A stretch of 18,696 bases of DNA. Origin: Woeseia sp037968755 (GTDB lineage Bacteria; Pseudomonadota; Gammaproteobacteria; Steroidobacterales; Woeseiaceae). Shown one piece after another: positions 12,987 to 18,696 of the stretch; the stretch's first letter is position 1; each line of letters begins with the position of its first letter. Both the position numbers and the translations under genes were made by a program. The notes beneath the pieces are model-generated. The model saw nothing but the letters and a program-made list of their open reading frames with translations, did no database searches and was not told where the DNA came from. The stretch spans positions 1 to 18,696 of the forward strand of contig JBBKWB010000041.1 of assembly GCA_037968755.1 (NCBI GenBank), written 5' to 3'.

Positions 12987-15017
12987 CTAGTAGCGACTTC
13001 CTATTACGTCTATGGCGGCCAGCGCGTCCAGGTACTCGCGAACAATCTCAAGGGGCACCGGACCCAGTTCCGCAGTAAGCCAGTTACGAATTTCACTGAC
13101 GGTGCGATTCCCGTTAACGAGATTCAGCGCCTCGTAACTGTACTCGCCGCCGCTGCCATGAGTACCGCTGTACTCGGGTAAACGCAATGCAGCGTACTCG
13201 TCGCTGCCAAGCTCGTCCTTGATATACGAGTAGCCGAAAGCGTGCATCGGACCACGTACATCCGGGTTACGCGTGAATACCGTGTCGTCCGTGCTGTCTG
13301 GCTCCGCCGCAGGTGTATCGATCAATGCCTGCAAGCTGGCGAGAAACGCGAGCGTGCTGTAGCGATCGACTTCGTCAATCTCAGCGTAGCGGGTGATGCT
13401 GAACAGTTTTTCCCGTTCCATATCGAAATGGATTTTGGATACTGCCGCTGCGTCCGCTTTGCCAAGGGGTTCGAGCCGCGACAGCAGCTCTGCACTTCGG
13501 CTCAGGGCATTGCGTCGCAGCAAGGCCGTGATCTCGCTAACGTCATCGTCCTGCAGATCGGCAAGGATCAGCGCGGTAACGGCGCCGATGAACGCAGCGC
13601 GTTTCAGCTTCGTCGGGTCTATGTTCGCAGCGAGGTCAAAATTCGTGTGAATGTATCGGTCGGGCCAATCGTGCAGGTACAACCCCGGAATACCGAAACT
13701 GCCTTCGCGAAACACGTCGTGGTCGCTGCCCATATCCAGACCCTCCATCAAGGCCATCGAAGGCTCTTTGCCACCCTCTGGCGCGTTCAATGGAAAATCG
13801 CTGGCGTCGCCGCTTGCGAATGCCTCGGTCTCGGCATTCACAAAATGGCCCACTTCGAAACCAATATCGCTGATAAACGTCGGCAAGCTCATGGGCCCGC
13901 CTGAAATACGGAACACAGACTTCGTTACCGGGCCGCCACCCACCATGTCCATGTGAATATTCGCCTTGATGCGCGACGGTTCATCATGCTCGGCGAGATA
14001 CATGATGCTGCCTTCAATCTCGGCCGGCCAGAGAAAACGAATCGTGCGCGCGGGTCGCGCTACACGCTTGCTGTCGATCAATGTCTGTAATGTTCGCGCG
14101 ACTTCAAGAATGGACACACAACCAGACGCATTATCATTCGCGCCCGGGCGCGGGTGATCAAGGTGGCACGTAAACAGGATTTCTTCGTCTCGCAAGTTTT
14201 GGTCAGAACCGTTAATAGCCGCTTCAGCAAAACGATACTTTCCCGTGATATGGCGGGCTTCGACGTTCGCATGCAGCCGTATGTCTTCGCCATCAGCAAG
14301 CCTTGCCTGCAACCTGCGTGCTTCTCCAAGGCTGATCATGAACCCGAACGATCGAGTCTTCGGAAAGCTGCTGAGGTGCCCCCAGCGCACCAGTTGCTCA
14401 TCCTCTCGCCACCATGCGGAACGCTGATTCGGGGCATATGACACGATGCCGACCGCGCCGAGTTCGCCAACCGCTTTCTCGACGACACTGCCGGGCTGGC
14501 TCGAAGTCAGCACGAGCTTGCCGCGCAACTCTTTGCCGGCGTAGTCAGCATCGGCGGTACCGGCGCCAATATCGATGAGCGTGGCAGTCGCCTTACCGGC
14601 CAGGCTGTCCTGTGCGAGCCCTAGCGGCGCCGCTTCCCAATTCGCCAGCCGACGTACGCGAATCGTTTCACCGTCCTGCTCCGCCAGTTCCCAAAGCTCC
14701 GCGAACTCGACCTCCCACAATGGACGGGAGCGCTGAGTGCCGTACATCGTACGGCCGTCCGCAGCGAATTGTGCGGTACCGACTTCATCGAGACCGTAGC
14801 TCTTGAGGCGTTGCAACACGTATTCCGTCGCCTGGTCAAACTGGTGCCCCGAACGCATACGATGCTTCAAGGTAATGAAGTCAAGATTACGTTTGGCTTC
14901 TTCGCCGGAGGTTTCCGCCGCAACCTGCGCCAGGATTGTTTCGTCGAGCAACAGGCGCAAGTTCGCCATCGCCGGGACAGTTATAAGGCAAGTCGCAAGC
15001 AGAATGAGTCGGGACAT
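12987..15017 (-). CDS. Exported M28-like zinc aminopeptidase (DUF4910-style)
   Basis: 676 residues. MSRLILLATCLITVPAMA is a signal peptide. Residues about 120-250 form an inserted PA-like domain (ELRGKLVLTS, VEKAVGELGAVGIVSY). The zinc peptidase core follows: CHLDHPRPGANDNASG (284-299, His285 and Asp295), PAEIEGSIMYL (331-341), HMDM (Asp357) and YIHTNFD (His457). The acidic pair reads E-I-E rather than the EE of classical M28, but resembles the PETIGS of DUF4910-type enzymes. Residues about 610-676 (YSYEALNLVNGNRTVSEIRN to EYLDALAAIDVIG) look like a small winged-helix tail. The start ATG has AGGAG 6 bases upstream. The gene begins 12 bases after the M24 gene, hence an operon. The expected role is removing N-terminal residues from peptides in the periplasm. 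Confidence 0.85.
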   Translation of the reverse strand: MSRLILLATCLITVPAMANLRLLLDETILAQVAAETSGEEAKRNLDFITLKHRMRSGHQFDQATEYVLQRLKSYGLDEVGTAQFAADGRTMYGTQRSRPLWEVEFAELWELAEQDGETIRVRRLANWEAAPLGLAQDSLAGKATATLIDIGAGTADADYAGKELRGKLVLTSSQPGSVVEKAVGELGAVGIVSYAPNQRSAWWREDEQLVRWGHLSSFPKTRSFGFMISLGEARRLQARLADGEDIRLHANVEARHITGKYRFAEAAINGSDQNLRDEEILFTCHLDHPRPGANDNASGCVSILEVARTLQTLIDSKRVARPARTIRFLWPAEIEGSIMYLAEHDEPSRIKANIHMDMVGGGPVTKSVFRISGGPMSLPTFISDIGFEVGHFVNAETEAFASGDASDFPLNAPEGGKEPSMALMEGLDMGSDHDVFREGSFGIPGLYLHDWPDRYIHTNFDLAANIDPTKLKRAAFIGAVTALILADLQDDDVSEITALLRRNALSRSAELLSRLEPLGKADAAAVSKIHFDMEREKLFSITRYAEIDEVDRYSTLAFLASLQALIDTPAAEPDSTDDTVFTRNPDVRGPMHAFGYSYIKDELGSDEYAALRLPEYSGTHGSGGEYSYEALNLVNGNRTVSEIRNWLTAELGPVPLEIVREYLDALAAIDVIGSRY

Positions 15018-15029
15018 GGCGTGCTCCTG

Positions 15030-16373
15030 TTACTGGGTCGCCGGTATTCGGGGAATCAGGTACAACGACTTTTGGCGACCATCGATGTACCAAACACCGT
15101 CGCCATCAAAAAACGCGTCCTCTTCGAGCTTTATGCGTACCGCTTTGCCCCATGAGGGCACATCGGATTCAGCATACAGTTCAATGGAGTGTGCTGTATT
15201 CGCATACAGCGGGTAGTCGCCACGTCCGGGCAAGCCGCCTTGCGCGTCCCACATGCCGATAGCCGGCCCCGCAGCGTGCCCGTGATAGCCGATCGGATGC
15301 GTGTAGATTGACGCGGTGATGCCCTCTCGCTTCGCTTGTGCCAGCGAGCGCGCCAAAATGTCATTACCACTGCGGTCCGTTGCAAAATTGCCGGTCAGGA
15401 TATCCTGCAGGCGGTTGCCACGCGCAAGCGCCGCCCGCAATTCAGCCGGCGCTTCAGTTTCGCCGGGGCGAAGAACGTAGGCGTGTTGCTGCGTATCCGT
15501 GTTCAGACGGAGGTAGGTAATGCCGAAATCCACATGCAACAAGTCACCGGGTTGAATGATGTCATCGTCGTGCCGGGTCATGATCGAGGTCTTGGCATCA
15601 ACTGTCGCTTGCGTCGCGCGTTGCGCTGACACCGATGGATGAAACCAGGTAGTCAGTTTCAGTTCACGGATACGATCACGATACCACCACGCGACATCGT
15701 TGGTCGTCGTTACACCAGGCTGGATAACTGCATCGGACAGTCCCTCGGCAAGAATCTCGTGGGCAATGCGAACAATCTGCGGATAAACAGCCATTTCCAT
15801 GGCGCTGCGTGTTTCCAGCCAGCCTATGGCAAGCTTCTCCGCTGAAACGATGCGACCGCGCAGGCGCTCTGGCAACGATTCGCGAAACAGGCCGTATTCG
15901 GTGTGACTCAGGCCGTCAGCAAGCGCGAAGGTGTCAGAAAAATTCAGGCCGATGCGTTGCGGATTGCGTTCATCGATGAGCTCGGCGAGGCGCTTCCACT
16001 GATCGCCGTGCAGCTCTTTGTCCCATGCGCCGGTAAATCGATCGCCGACGGCGTAACGCGCCACAGCGAGCGTCTCCAGCCCCTCTTCGCCGCCGCGGTC
16101 ATGCACCAGCAGGATGGTGCGACGGCGCGCGGACTGCCAGGTTGAGGGCAGGAACGTCCGGATCACCGGATCCTCGTTGTATTCGCGGGAGATAATGATC
16201 CACATATCGATACCAGCGCGGCGCATCACCCCTGGCAATACGGTCCGGATACGCTCGTCCAGCACCCGGTCTATGACAGCAGCGCGCTCGCGCATCGGCA
16301 GGATCTGAGCGTCGGCCAACGCGAGGTTGGTCATACCGACGCTGAGCAAGAGGCTGAGAAAGGCGTGCTTCAT
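15030..16373 (-). CDS. Exported M24 family metallopeptidase (Xaa-Pro aminopeptidase-like)
   Basis: 447 residues. The start ATG at 16373 has AGGA 6 bases upstream and opens a signal peptide (MKHAFLSLLLSVGMTNLALA, then DAQ); longer in-frame starts upstream would bury it. After an N-terminal creatinase-like domain, the pita-bread fold carries all five expected metal ligands: Asp282 in HVDFGI, Asp293 in NTDTQQHAYV, a His in THPIGYHGHAAGP (359-364), Glu398 in HSIELYAE and Glu417 or 418 in IKLEEDAFF. The enzyme would cleave N-terminal residues, typically ahead of proline, from peptides in the periplasm. It is the first gene of a unit with the M28-like gene and is divergent from the lipocalin-like gene at 16564. 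Confidence 0.88.
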   Translation of the reverse strand: MKHAFLSLLLSVGMTNLALADAQILPMRERAAVIDRVLDERIRTVLPGVMRRAGIDMWIIISREYNEDPVIRTFLPSTWQSARRRTILLVHDRGGEEGLETLAVARYAVGDRFTGAWDKELHGDQWKRLAELIDERNPQRIGLNFSDTFALADGLSHTEYGLFRESLPERLRGRIVSAEKLAIGWLETRSAMEMAVYPQIVRIAHEILAEGLSDAVIQPGVTTTNDVAWWYRDRIRELKLTTWFHPSVSAQRATQATVDAKTSIMTRHDDDIIQPGDLLHVDFGITYLRLNTDTQQHAYVLRPGETEAPAELRAALARGNRLQDILTGNFATDRSGNDILARSLAQAKREGITASIYTHPIGYHGHAAGPAIGMWDAQGGLPGRGDYPLYANTAHSIELYAESDVPSWGKAVRIKLEEDAFFDGDGVWYIDGRQKSLYLIPRIPATQ

Positions 16374-16466
16374 ATTTTGTCCTGCGCAAGGTAGTTGAGC
16401 CCGCCGAGAGTCGCCGGGCGCAGCAATTGTGCCGCTCCGGGGGTCAATGAGCAAAAGACAGACCGT

Positions 16467-16485
16467 GGCGATTGAAACAATCGCC
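16467..16485. promoter_or_regulatory. Perfect palindrome in second divergent promoter region
   Basis: GGCGATTG-AAA-CAATCGCC has 8-base arms and a 3-base centre, the same geometry as the palindrome at 5467-5485 but a different sequence. It is followed by TCAACGGTTGA (16490-16500), another perfect short palindrome. It lies 94 bases upstream of the M24 start and 79 bases upstream of the lipocalin-like start, so it could control both. No clear -35/-10 pair was found. Confidence 0.35.
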
Positions 16486-16563
16486 CGGTTCAACGGTTGA
16501 TTCCGCCGCAGCAAACGGCGACAGTTGTGTTTGCCGCGACGCCGGCATATGTGGGGGGAATTC

Positions 16564-17034
16564 ATGAAAGTGTGGTACTGGGTGGTAGCCGTCTGGCTAC
16601 TGGCAATGAGCAGCAATTCGCTTGCAGCGGGCATCGATGGGGCCTACGAGCGGGTATCGCTGATCAACACGCAAACCGGCCAATCGCCGGAGGCTGCCAA
16701 TCGCCAGGGACTGCTGATCATCGCCCACGGGCATTACGCCATGCTGACCATGAACCCGGAGCGGCGCGTCCTCGCCCGCGACGCGGTTAGCGAATTACCA
16801 CAGGCAGAAAAACTCGCGTACCTCGAAGAATGGCTGGATGTAAACGCGCACAGCGGCCGCTTTGAGATCGACGGTGACATTCTCATCTGGTATCGGCAGA
16901 TCTCCGAAGACCCGCGTGAAGTCGGCACAACCAGCAAGCTGGGCTGGCGAACAGAAAAAGATACATTGGTACTGTCGTTTACCCTGCCGAACGGCGATCG
17001 TTACGACTGGACCTGGCGACGACTTGCCGATTGA
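16564..17034 (+). CDS. Exported lipocalin-like domain protein
   Basis: 156 residues from the ATG at 16564, which has GGGGGGA about 4 bases upstream. MKVWYWVVAVWLLAMSSNSLAA is a signal peptide. The mature chain follows the pattern of lipocalin-like proteins: an opening strand GAYERVSLINTQTG, then GLLIIAHGHYAMLTMNPERR, a helical stretch QAEKLAYLEEWLDVNAHSGR, then FEIDGDILIWYRQISEDPRE and closing strands KDTLVLSFTLPNGD and YDWTWRRL. Such proteins form a small beta-barrel that can hold a hydrophobic ligand; no ligand can be assigned. It stands alone between a divergent peptidase operon and the arsenic operon, 136 bases before arsR, and no terminator is visible after it. Confidence 0.7.
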   Translation: MKVWYWVVAVWLLAMSSNSLAAGIDGAYERVSLINTQTGQSPEAANRQGLLIIAHGHYAMLTMNPERRVLARDAVSELPQAEKLAYLEEWLDVNAHSGRFEIDGDILIWYRQISEDPREVGTTSKLGWRTEKDTLVLSFTLPNGDRYDWTWRRLAD

Positions 17035-17123
17035 TGGTTGCGTAGGTCAGGCCCTCCTGGATAACACATTCGACGGCGCTCGCGCGCTGCCCCTACCCTG
17101 CGCCGCTACCCAATAATTTGTTA

Positions 17124-17169
17124 TGTCGATAAATATTGACATGTTTTAATATGTCCATTATTCTCGACA
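17124..17169. promoter_or_regulatory. Twin ArsR operators
   Basis: Two 18-bp sites share the form TGTC-N10-GACA: TGTCGATAAATATTGACA (17124-17141) and TGTCCATTATTCTCGACA (17152-17169), with centres 28 bases apart. The second sits in a longer perfect repeat, ATATGTC-N10-GACATAT (17149-17172). The first overlaps the -35 box and the second the -10 box and start codon, an ideal layout for repression by the ArsR made just downstream. Confidence 0.75.
17136..17164 (+). promoter_or_regulatory. Sigma-70 promoter of the arsenic operon
   Basis: A perfect -35 TTGACA (17136-17141), a 17-base spacer and -10 TATTCT (17159-17164). Only six bases separate the -10 from the arsR ATG at 17171, so transcription is expected to start at or within a base of the start codon. 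Confidence 0.75.
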
Positions 17170-17170
17170 T

Positions 17171-17542
17171 ATGGACATGGACCGCGCACTGATCGTATTT
17201 GACGCCTTGTCGCAGGAAACGCGGCTGGCTGCATTTCGCCTGCTGGTTGAAGCCGGCCCGCCGGGATTACCGGCCGGAGCATTAAGCGACGAACTGGCGA
17301 CGCCGCACAACACAATGTCTTTCCACCTCGGGCACCTTGCCAATGCGGGCATCGTAAGTTCGCGCAAAGACGGGCGCTCTGTCATTTACTCCGCCAATTT
17401 TGCCGCCATGCACGAGTTGATCGCATACCTGGTCAAGGACTGCTGCAGCGACACGTTCGCGAATATTCGCAAAGGAAAAAAATCGGGCAGCCAGATTATT
17501 GAGCTGTCCGCTTGCTGCGCGCCGACGACAGCGACGCGCTAA
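17171..17542 (+). CDS. arsR: ArsR-family arsenic-responsive repressor
   Basis: 123 residues. The winged-helix DNA-binding domain is clear: FDALSQETRLAAFRLLVEAG (10-29), LSDELATPHNTMSFHLGHLA (38-57) as turn and recognition helix, and the wing GIVSSRKDGRSVIYSAN. The C-terminal helix carries a vicinal pair Cys91-Cys92 (VKDCCSD), like the C-terminal arsenite site of the Acidithiobacillus-type ArsR, but the third cysteine of that type is absent. A second pair, Cys115-Cys116, in the tail may supply the missing ligand; that is inference. The start ATG at 17171 has no Shine-Dalgarno, and its A coincides with the predicted transcription start, so the mRNA may be leaderless. A second Met at codon 3 is a weaker candidate. 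It should repress itself, arsI and arsC through the two TGTC-N10-GACA sites. Confidence 0.9.
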   Translation: MDMDRALIVFDALSQETRLAAFRLLVEAGPPGLPAGALSDELATPHNTMSFHLGHLANAGIVSSRKDGRSVIYSANFAAMHELIAYLVKDCCSDTFANIRKGKKSGSQIIELSACCAPTTATR

Positions 17543-17559
17543 ACATACGGGTGAACATT

Positions 17560-18033
17560 ATGAAACGATTGCATATCCATATGGGTGTTGCCGACATCGA
17601 CAAAAGCGTCCTCTTCTACAGTGCATTGTTCGGCGAGCAACCGGTAAAAATCAAAGACGACTACGCAAAATGGATGCCCGCCGATCCCGGCATAACGTAC
17701 GCTATTTCGACCCGCTCGGGCAAAGTAGGTGTGGATCACCTTGGCATACAGGCAGCAGATGAAATAGAGCTCGATGAGCTGCGTACGCAACTGAAAACGG
17801 CTGATCTCGCAACATTTGATGACGGTGAAGACGTTTGTTGCTATGCGCAAGCCGACAAATCATGGGTAGCAGATCCGGCCGGAATGCATTGGGAAGTGTA
17901 TCGGACTATGAGTGACGCACAGCTGTTCGGGCAACTGGAAGCGGCCGATGACTCGGCTTGCTGCACGCCGGAAACCAAAGGCCAGCCGGGTTGTTGCGAG
18001 CCGTCTGCCAAAACCGTTGGTTGCTGTGCATGA
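17560..18033 (+). CDS. arsI: ArsI/CadI-type carbon-arsenic lyase (VOC fold)
   Basis: 157 residues. A vicinal-oxygen-chelate dioxygenase of the ArsI/CadI family, which uses Fe(II) and O2 to break the C-As bond of trivalent methyl- or aryl-arsenicals and release arsenite. Metal ligands fall in LHIHMGV (His7), DHLGIQ (His60) and HWEVYR (Glu112). The substrate-binding cysteine pair is Cys93-Cys94 in DVCCYAQ. The typical blocks LFYSALFGEQPVKIKDDYAK and SWVADPAGMHWE are present. The C-terminal tail adds three further Cys-Cys pairs (134-135, 145-146, 155-156) and ends in GCCA. The start ATG has GGGTGA 7 bases upstream and lies 17 bases after arsR; the stop overlaps the arsC start in ATGA. It is cytosolic and should be induced by As(III). 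Confidence 0.9.
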   Translation: MKRLHIHMGVADIDKSVLFYSALFGEQPVKIKDDYAKWMPADPGITYAISTRSGKVGVDHLGIQAADEIELDELRTQLKTADLATFDDGEDVCCYAQADKSWVADPAGMHWEVYRTMSDAQLFGQLEAADDSACCTPETKGQPGCCEPSAKTVGCCA

Positions 18034-18443
18034 GCAAAACCGCCCTGGTCCTGTGCACCGGGAACTCGTGCCGCTCAATCATGGCCGAGGCACTGATCAA
18101 TCATCTCTGCAAAGGCGCGGTGCATGCAGTCAGCGCTGGCAGTCATCCTGCCGGCTTTGTGCACCCGCAGTCATTGGCTACCCTTGGCCGTCACGCGGTA
18201 GCCGTTGATACCCCACGCAGCAAGTCGTGGGACGAGTTTGCGAATCAGCAATTCGATTTTGTTATCACGGTCTGCGACGAAGCTGCGCGCGAGCCTTGCC
18301 CGGCCTTTGGAGGTGCTGCACGACGTCTGCACTGGAGCACGGCTGACCCTGCGAAACTGACAGGAAGCGCAGATGAAATTCAGGCTGCATTCGATTCTGC
18401 TTTCGACTCGTTAAAACAACGAATTGAAGAAGAGTTTTTGTAA
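18030..18443 (+). CDS. arsC: Arsenate reductase, low-molecular-weight phosphatase type
   Basis: 137 residues, the usual size for the thioredoxin-coupled ArsC of the LMW protein tyrosine phosphatase fold. The anion-binding loop is LCTGNSCRSIMAEA with nucleophile Cys9, Cys14 and Arg15. The redox relay cysteines are Cys82 in ITVCDEA and Cys90 in EPCPAF, spaced as in the staphylococcal enzyme (Cys10, Cys82, Cys89). The late block LHWSTADPAK is also typical. It reduces arsenate to arsenite in the cytosol with electrons from thioredoxin. The ATG overlaps the arsI stop (ATGA), so the two are translationally coupled. It is the last gene of the operon seen here; the next gene is on the other strand and no arsenite exporter follows. 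Confidence 0.92.
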   Translation: MSKTALVLCTGNSCRSIMAEALINHLCKGAVHAVSAGSHPAGFVHPQSLATLGRHAVAVDTPRSKSWDEFANQQFDFVITVCDEAAREPCPAFGGAARRLHWSTADPAKLTGSADEIQAAFDSAFDSLKQRIEEEFL

Positions 18444-18567
18444 CGAAGCAACTGCACTTTTTGTAAAAACCAATCAACCAGCACACCAAACGCGCAGCAT
18501 TTCGATCAGGAAAGAGTGCTGGCTATTCAGATTGCATGATGTCCGCTAGTCCGGCGAGACCACACTA

Positions 18568-18696
18568 CTATTCTTTGCGACGCCGTTTGCTTTCCACTGC
18601 ATTCTTGATCTGCTTACCGAATGTGCGGTCACGCTGCCGCTGTTCTGCGAGCGTGCTGGTGTTGCGCGCCTCTTCGCGTTGCAATTTTCGGTAGTT
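18568..18696 (-). CDS. C-terminal fragment of a gene entering from the right, possibly RsgA
   Basis: The last 42 codons of a minus-strand gene, ending in two consecutive TAG stops (18570-18568 and 18567-18565). The residues are strongly basic and helical: NYRKLQREEARNTSTLAEQR, then RDRTFGKQIKNAVESKRRRK and a final E. The pattern 'YRKLQREEAR...LAEQRxxDRxFGKxxKxxxxxKRRRK' recalls the basic C-terminal tail of one branch of the ribosome small-subunit-dependent GTPase RsgA, but this is from memory and the GTPase domain lies outside the window. The convergent gap to arsC (124 bases) holds a CCAGCAC/GTGCTGG inverted pair (18478-18522) with a 31-base loop and no good terminator. Confidence 0.6.
   Translation of the reverse strand, partial: NYRKLQREEARNTSTLAEQRQRDRTFGKQIKNAVESKRRRKE

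Noticed and set aside
13242..13904. Plus-strand open frame of 220 codons inside the M28-like gene
   Set aside because: Antisense to conserved catalytic motifs on the minus strand; no recognisable domain and no start signal.
16374..16634. N-terminal extension of 87 codons for the M24 peptidase
   Set aside because: It would place the signal peptide in the middle of the protein; the ATG at 16373 has its own AGGA site.
18478..18522. Terminator for arsC formed by CCAGCAC and GTGCTGG
   Set aside because: The 31-base loop and lack of a T-run make it an unlikely terminator.

Overview
The window reads as chromosomal DNA of a moderately GC-rich Gram-negative bacterium, most likely a free-living gammaproteobacterium. 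This rests on outer-membrane and lipoprotein signal sequences, a Tat-type lipoprotein signal, a DUF5916 outer-membrane protein, a BamE-like lipoprotein and AGGAG-type ribosome binding sites. A Woeseia- or Xanthomonadales-like lineage is a guess from gene style only. No tRNA, rRNA, CRISPR array or transposase gene was seen.

Layout. 1-1304 (minus): N-terminal part of a secreted CBM9/DUF5916 protein that runs off the left edge. 1484-5439 (minus): a tight four-gene catabolic operon, read as class III aminotransferase, beta-keto acid cleavage enzyme (BKACE), Asp/Glu-racemase-family protein and CuyA-type cysteate lyase. 5582-8894 (plus): an unknown exported protein, a Tat-exported D-amino-acid-oxidase-like flavoprotein whose sequence blocks are in circularly permuted order, and a large TPR lipoprotein ending in a strong terminator. 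8954-10755 (plus): a run of small stress or envelope genes (lmo0937-type membrane peptide, CreA, a disordered 64-residue protein, a PRC-barrel protein). This run is followed by a decayed copy of the 3' end of the TPR gene and a sister copy of its terminator. 11134-11757: an AT-rich islet with a small BamE-like lipoprotein and a 2 x 35-bp tandem repeat. 11774-16373 (minus): exported peptide and protein turnover genes (NHL/PAL-like protein, M28-like peptidase, M24 peptidase). 16564-17034 (plus): a lipocalin-like exported protein. 17124-18443 (plus): a compact arsenic operon, arsR-arsI-arsC, with a readable promoter and twin operators. 18568-18696 (minus): C-terminus of a gene entering from the right, possibly rsgA.

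How the genes may work together. Three enzymes near the left divergent promoter (racemase-family protein, DAO-like flavoprotein, cysteate/D-cysteine lyase family) suggest handling of unusual or D-configured amino acids, possibly sulfonated ones. The M24/M28/PAL group would supply amino acids from peptides. The arsenic operon would reduce arsenate and break the carbon-arsenic bond of methylarsenite, but no exporter for the resulting arsenite lies in the window. The best candidates for new biology are the aminotransferase-BKACE-racemase-lyase operon, the permuted oxidase, a long hairpin that covers the creA translation start, the TPR-gene relic beside the stress cassette, and the predicted leaderless arsR transcript.
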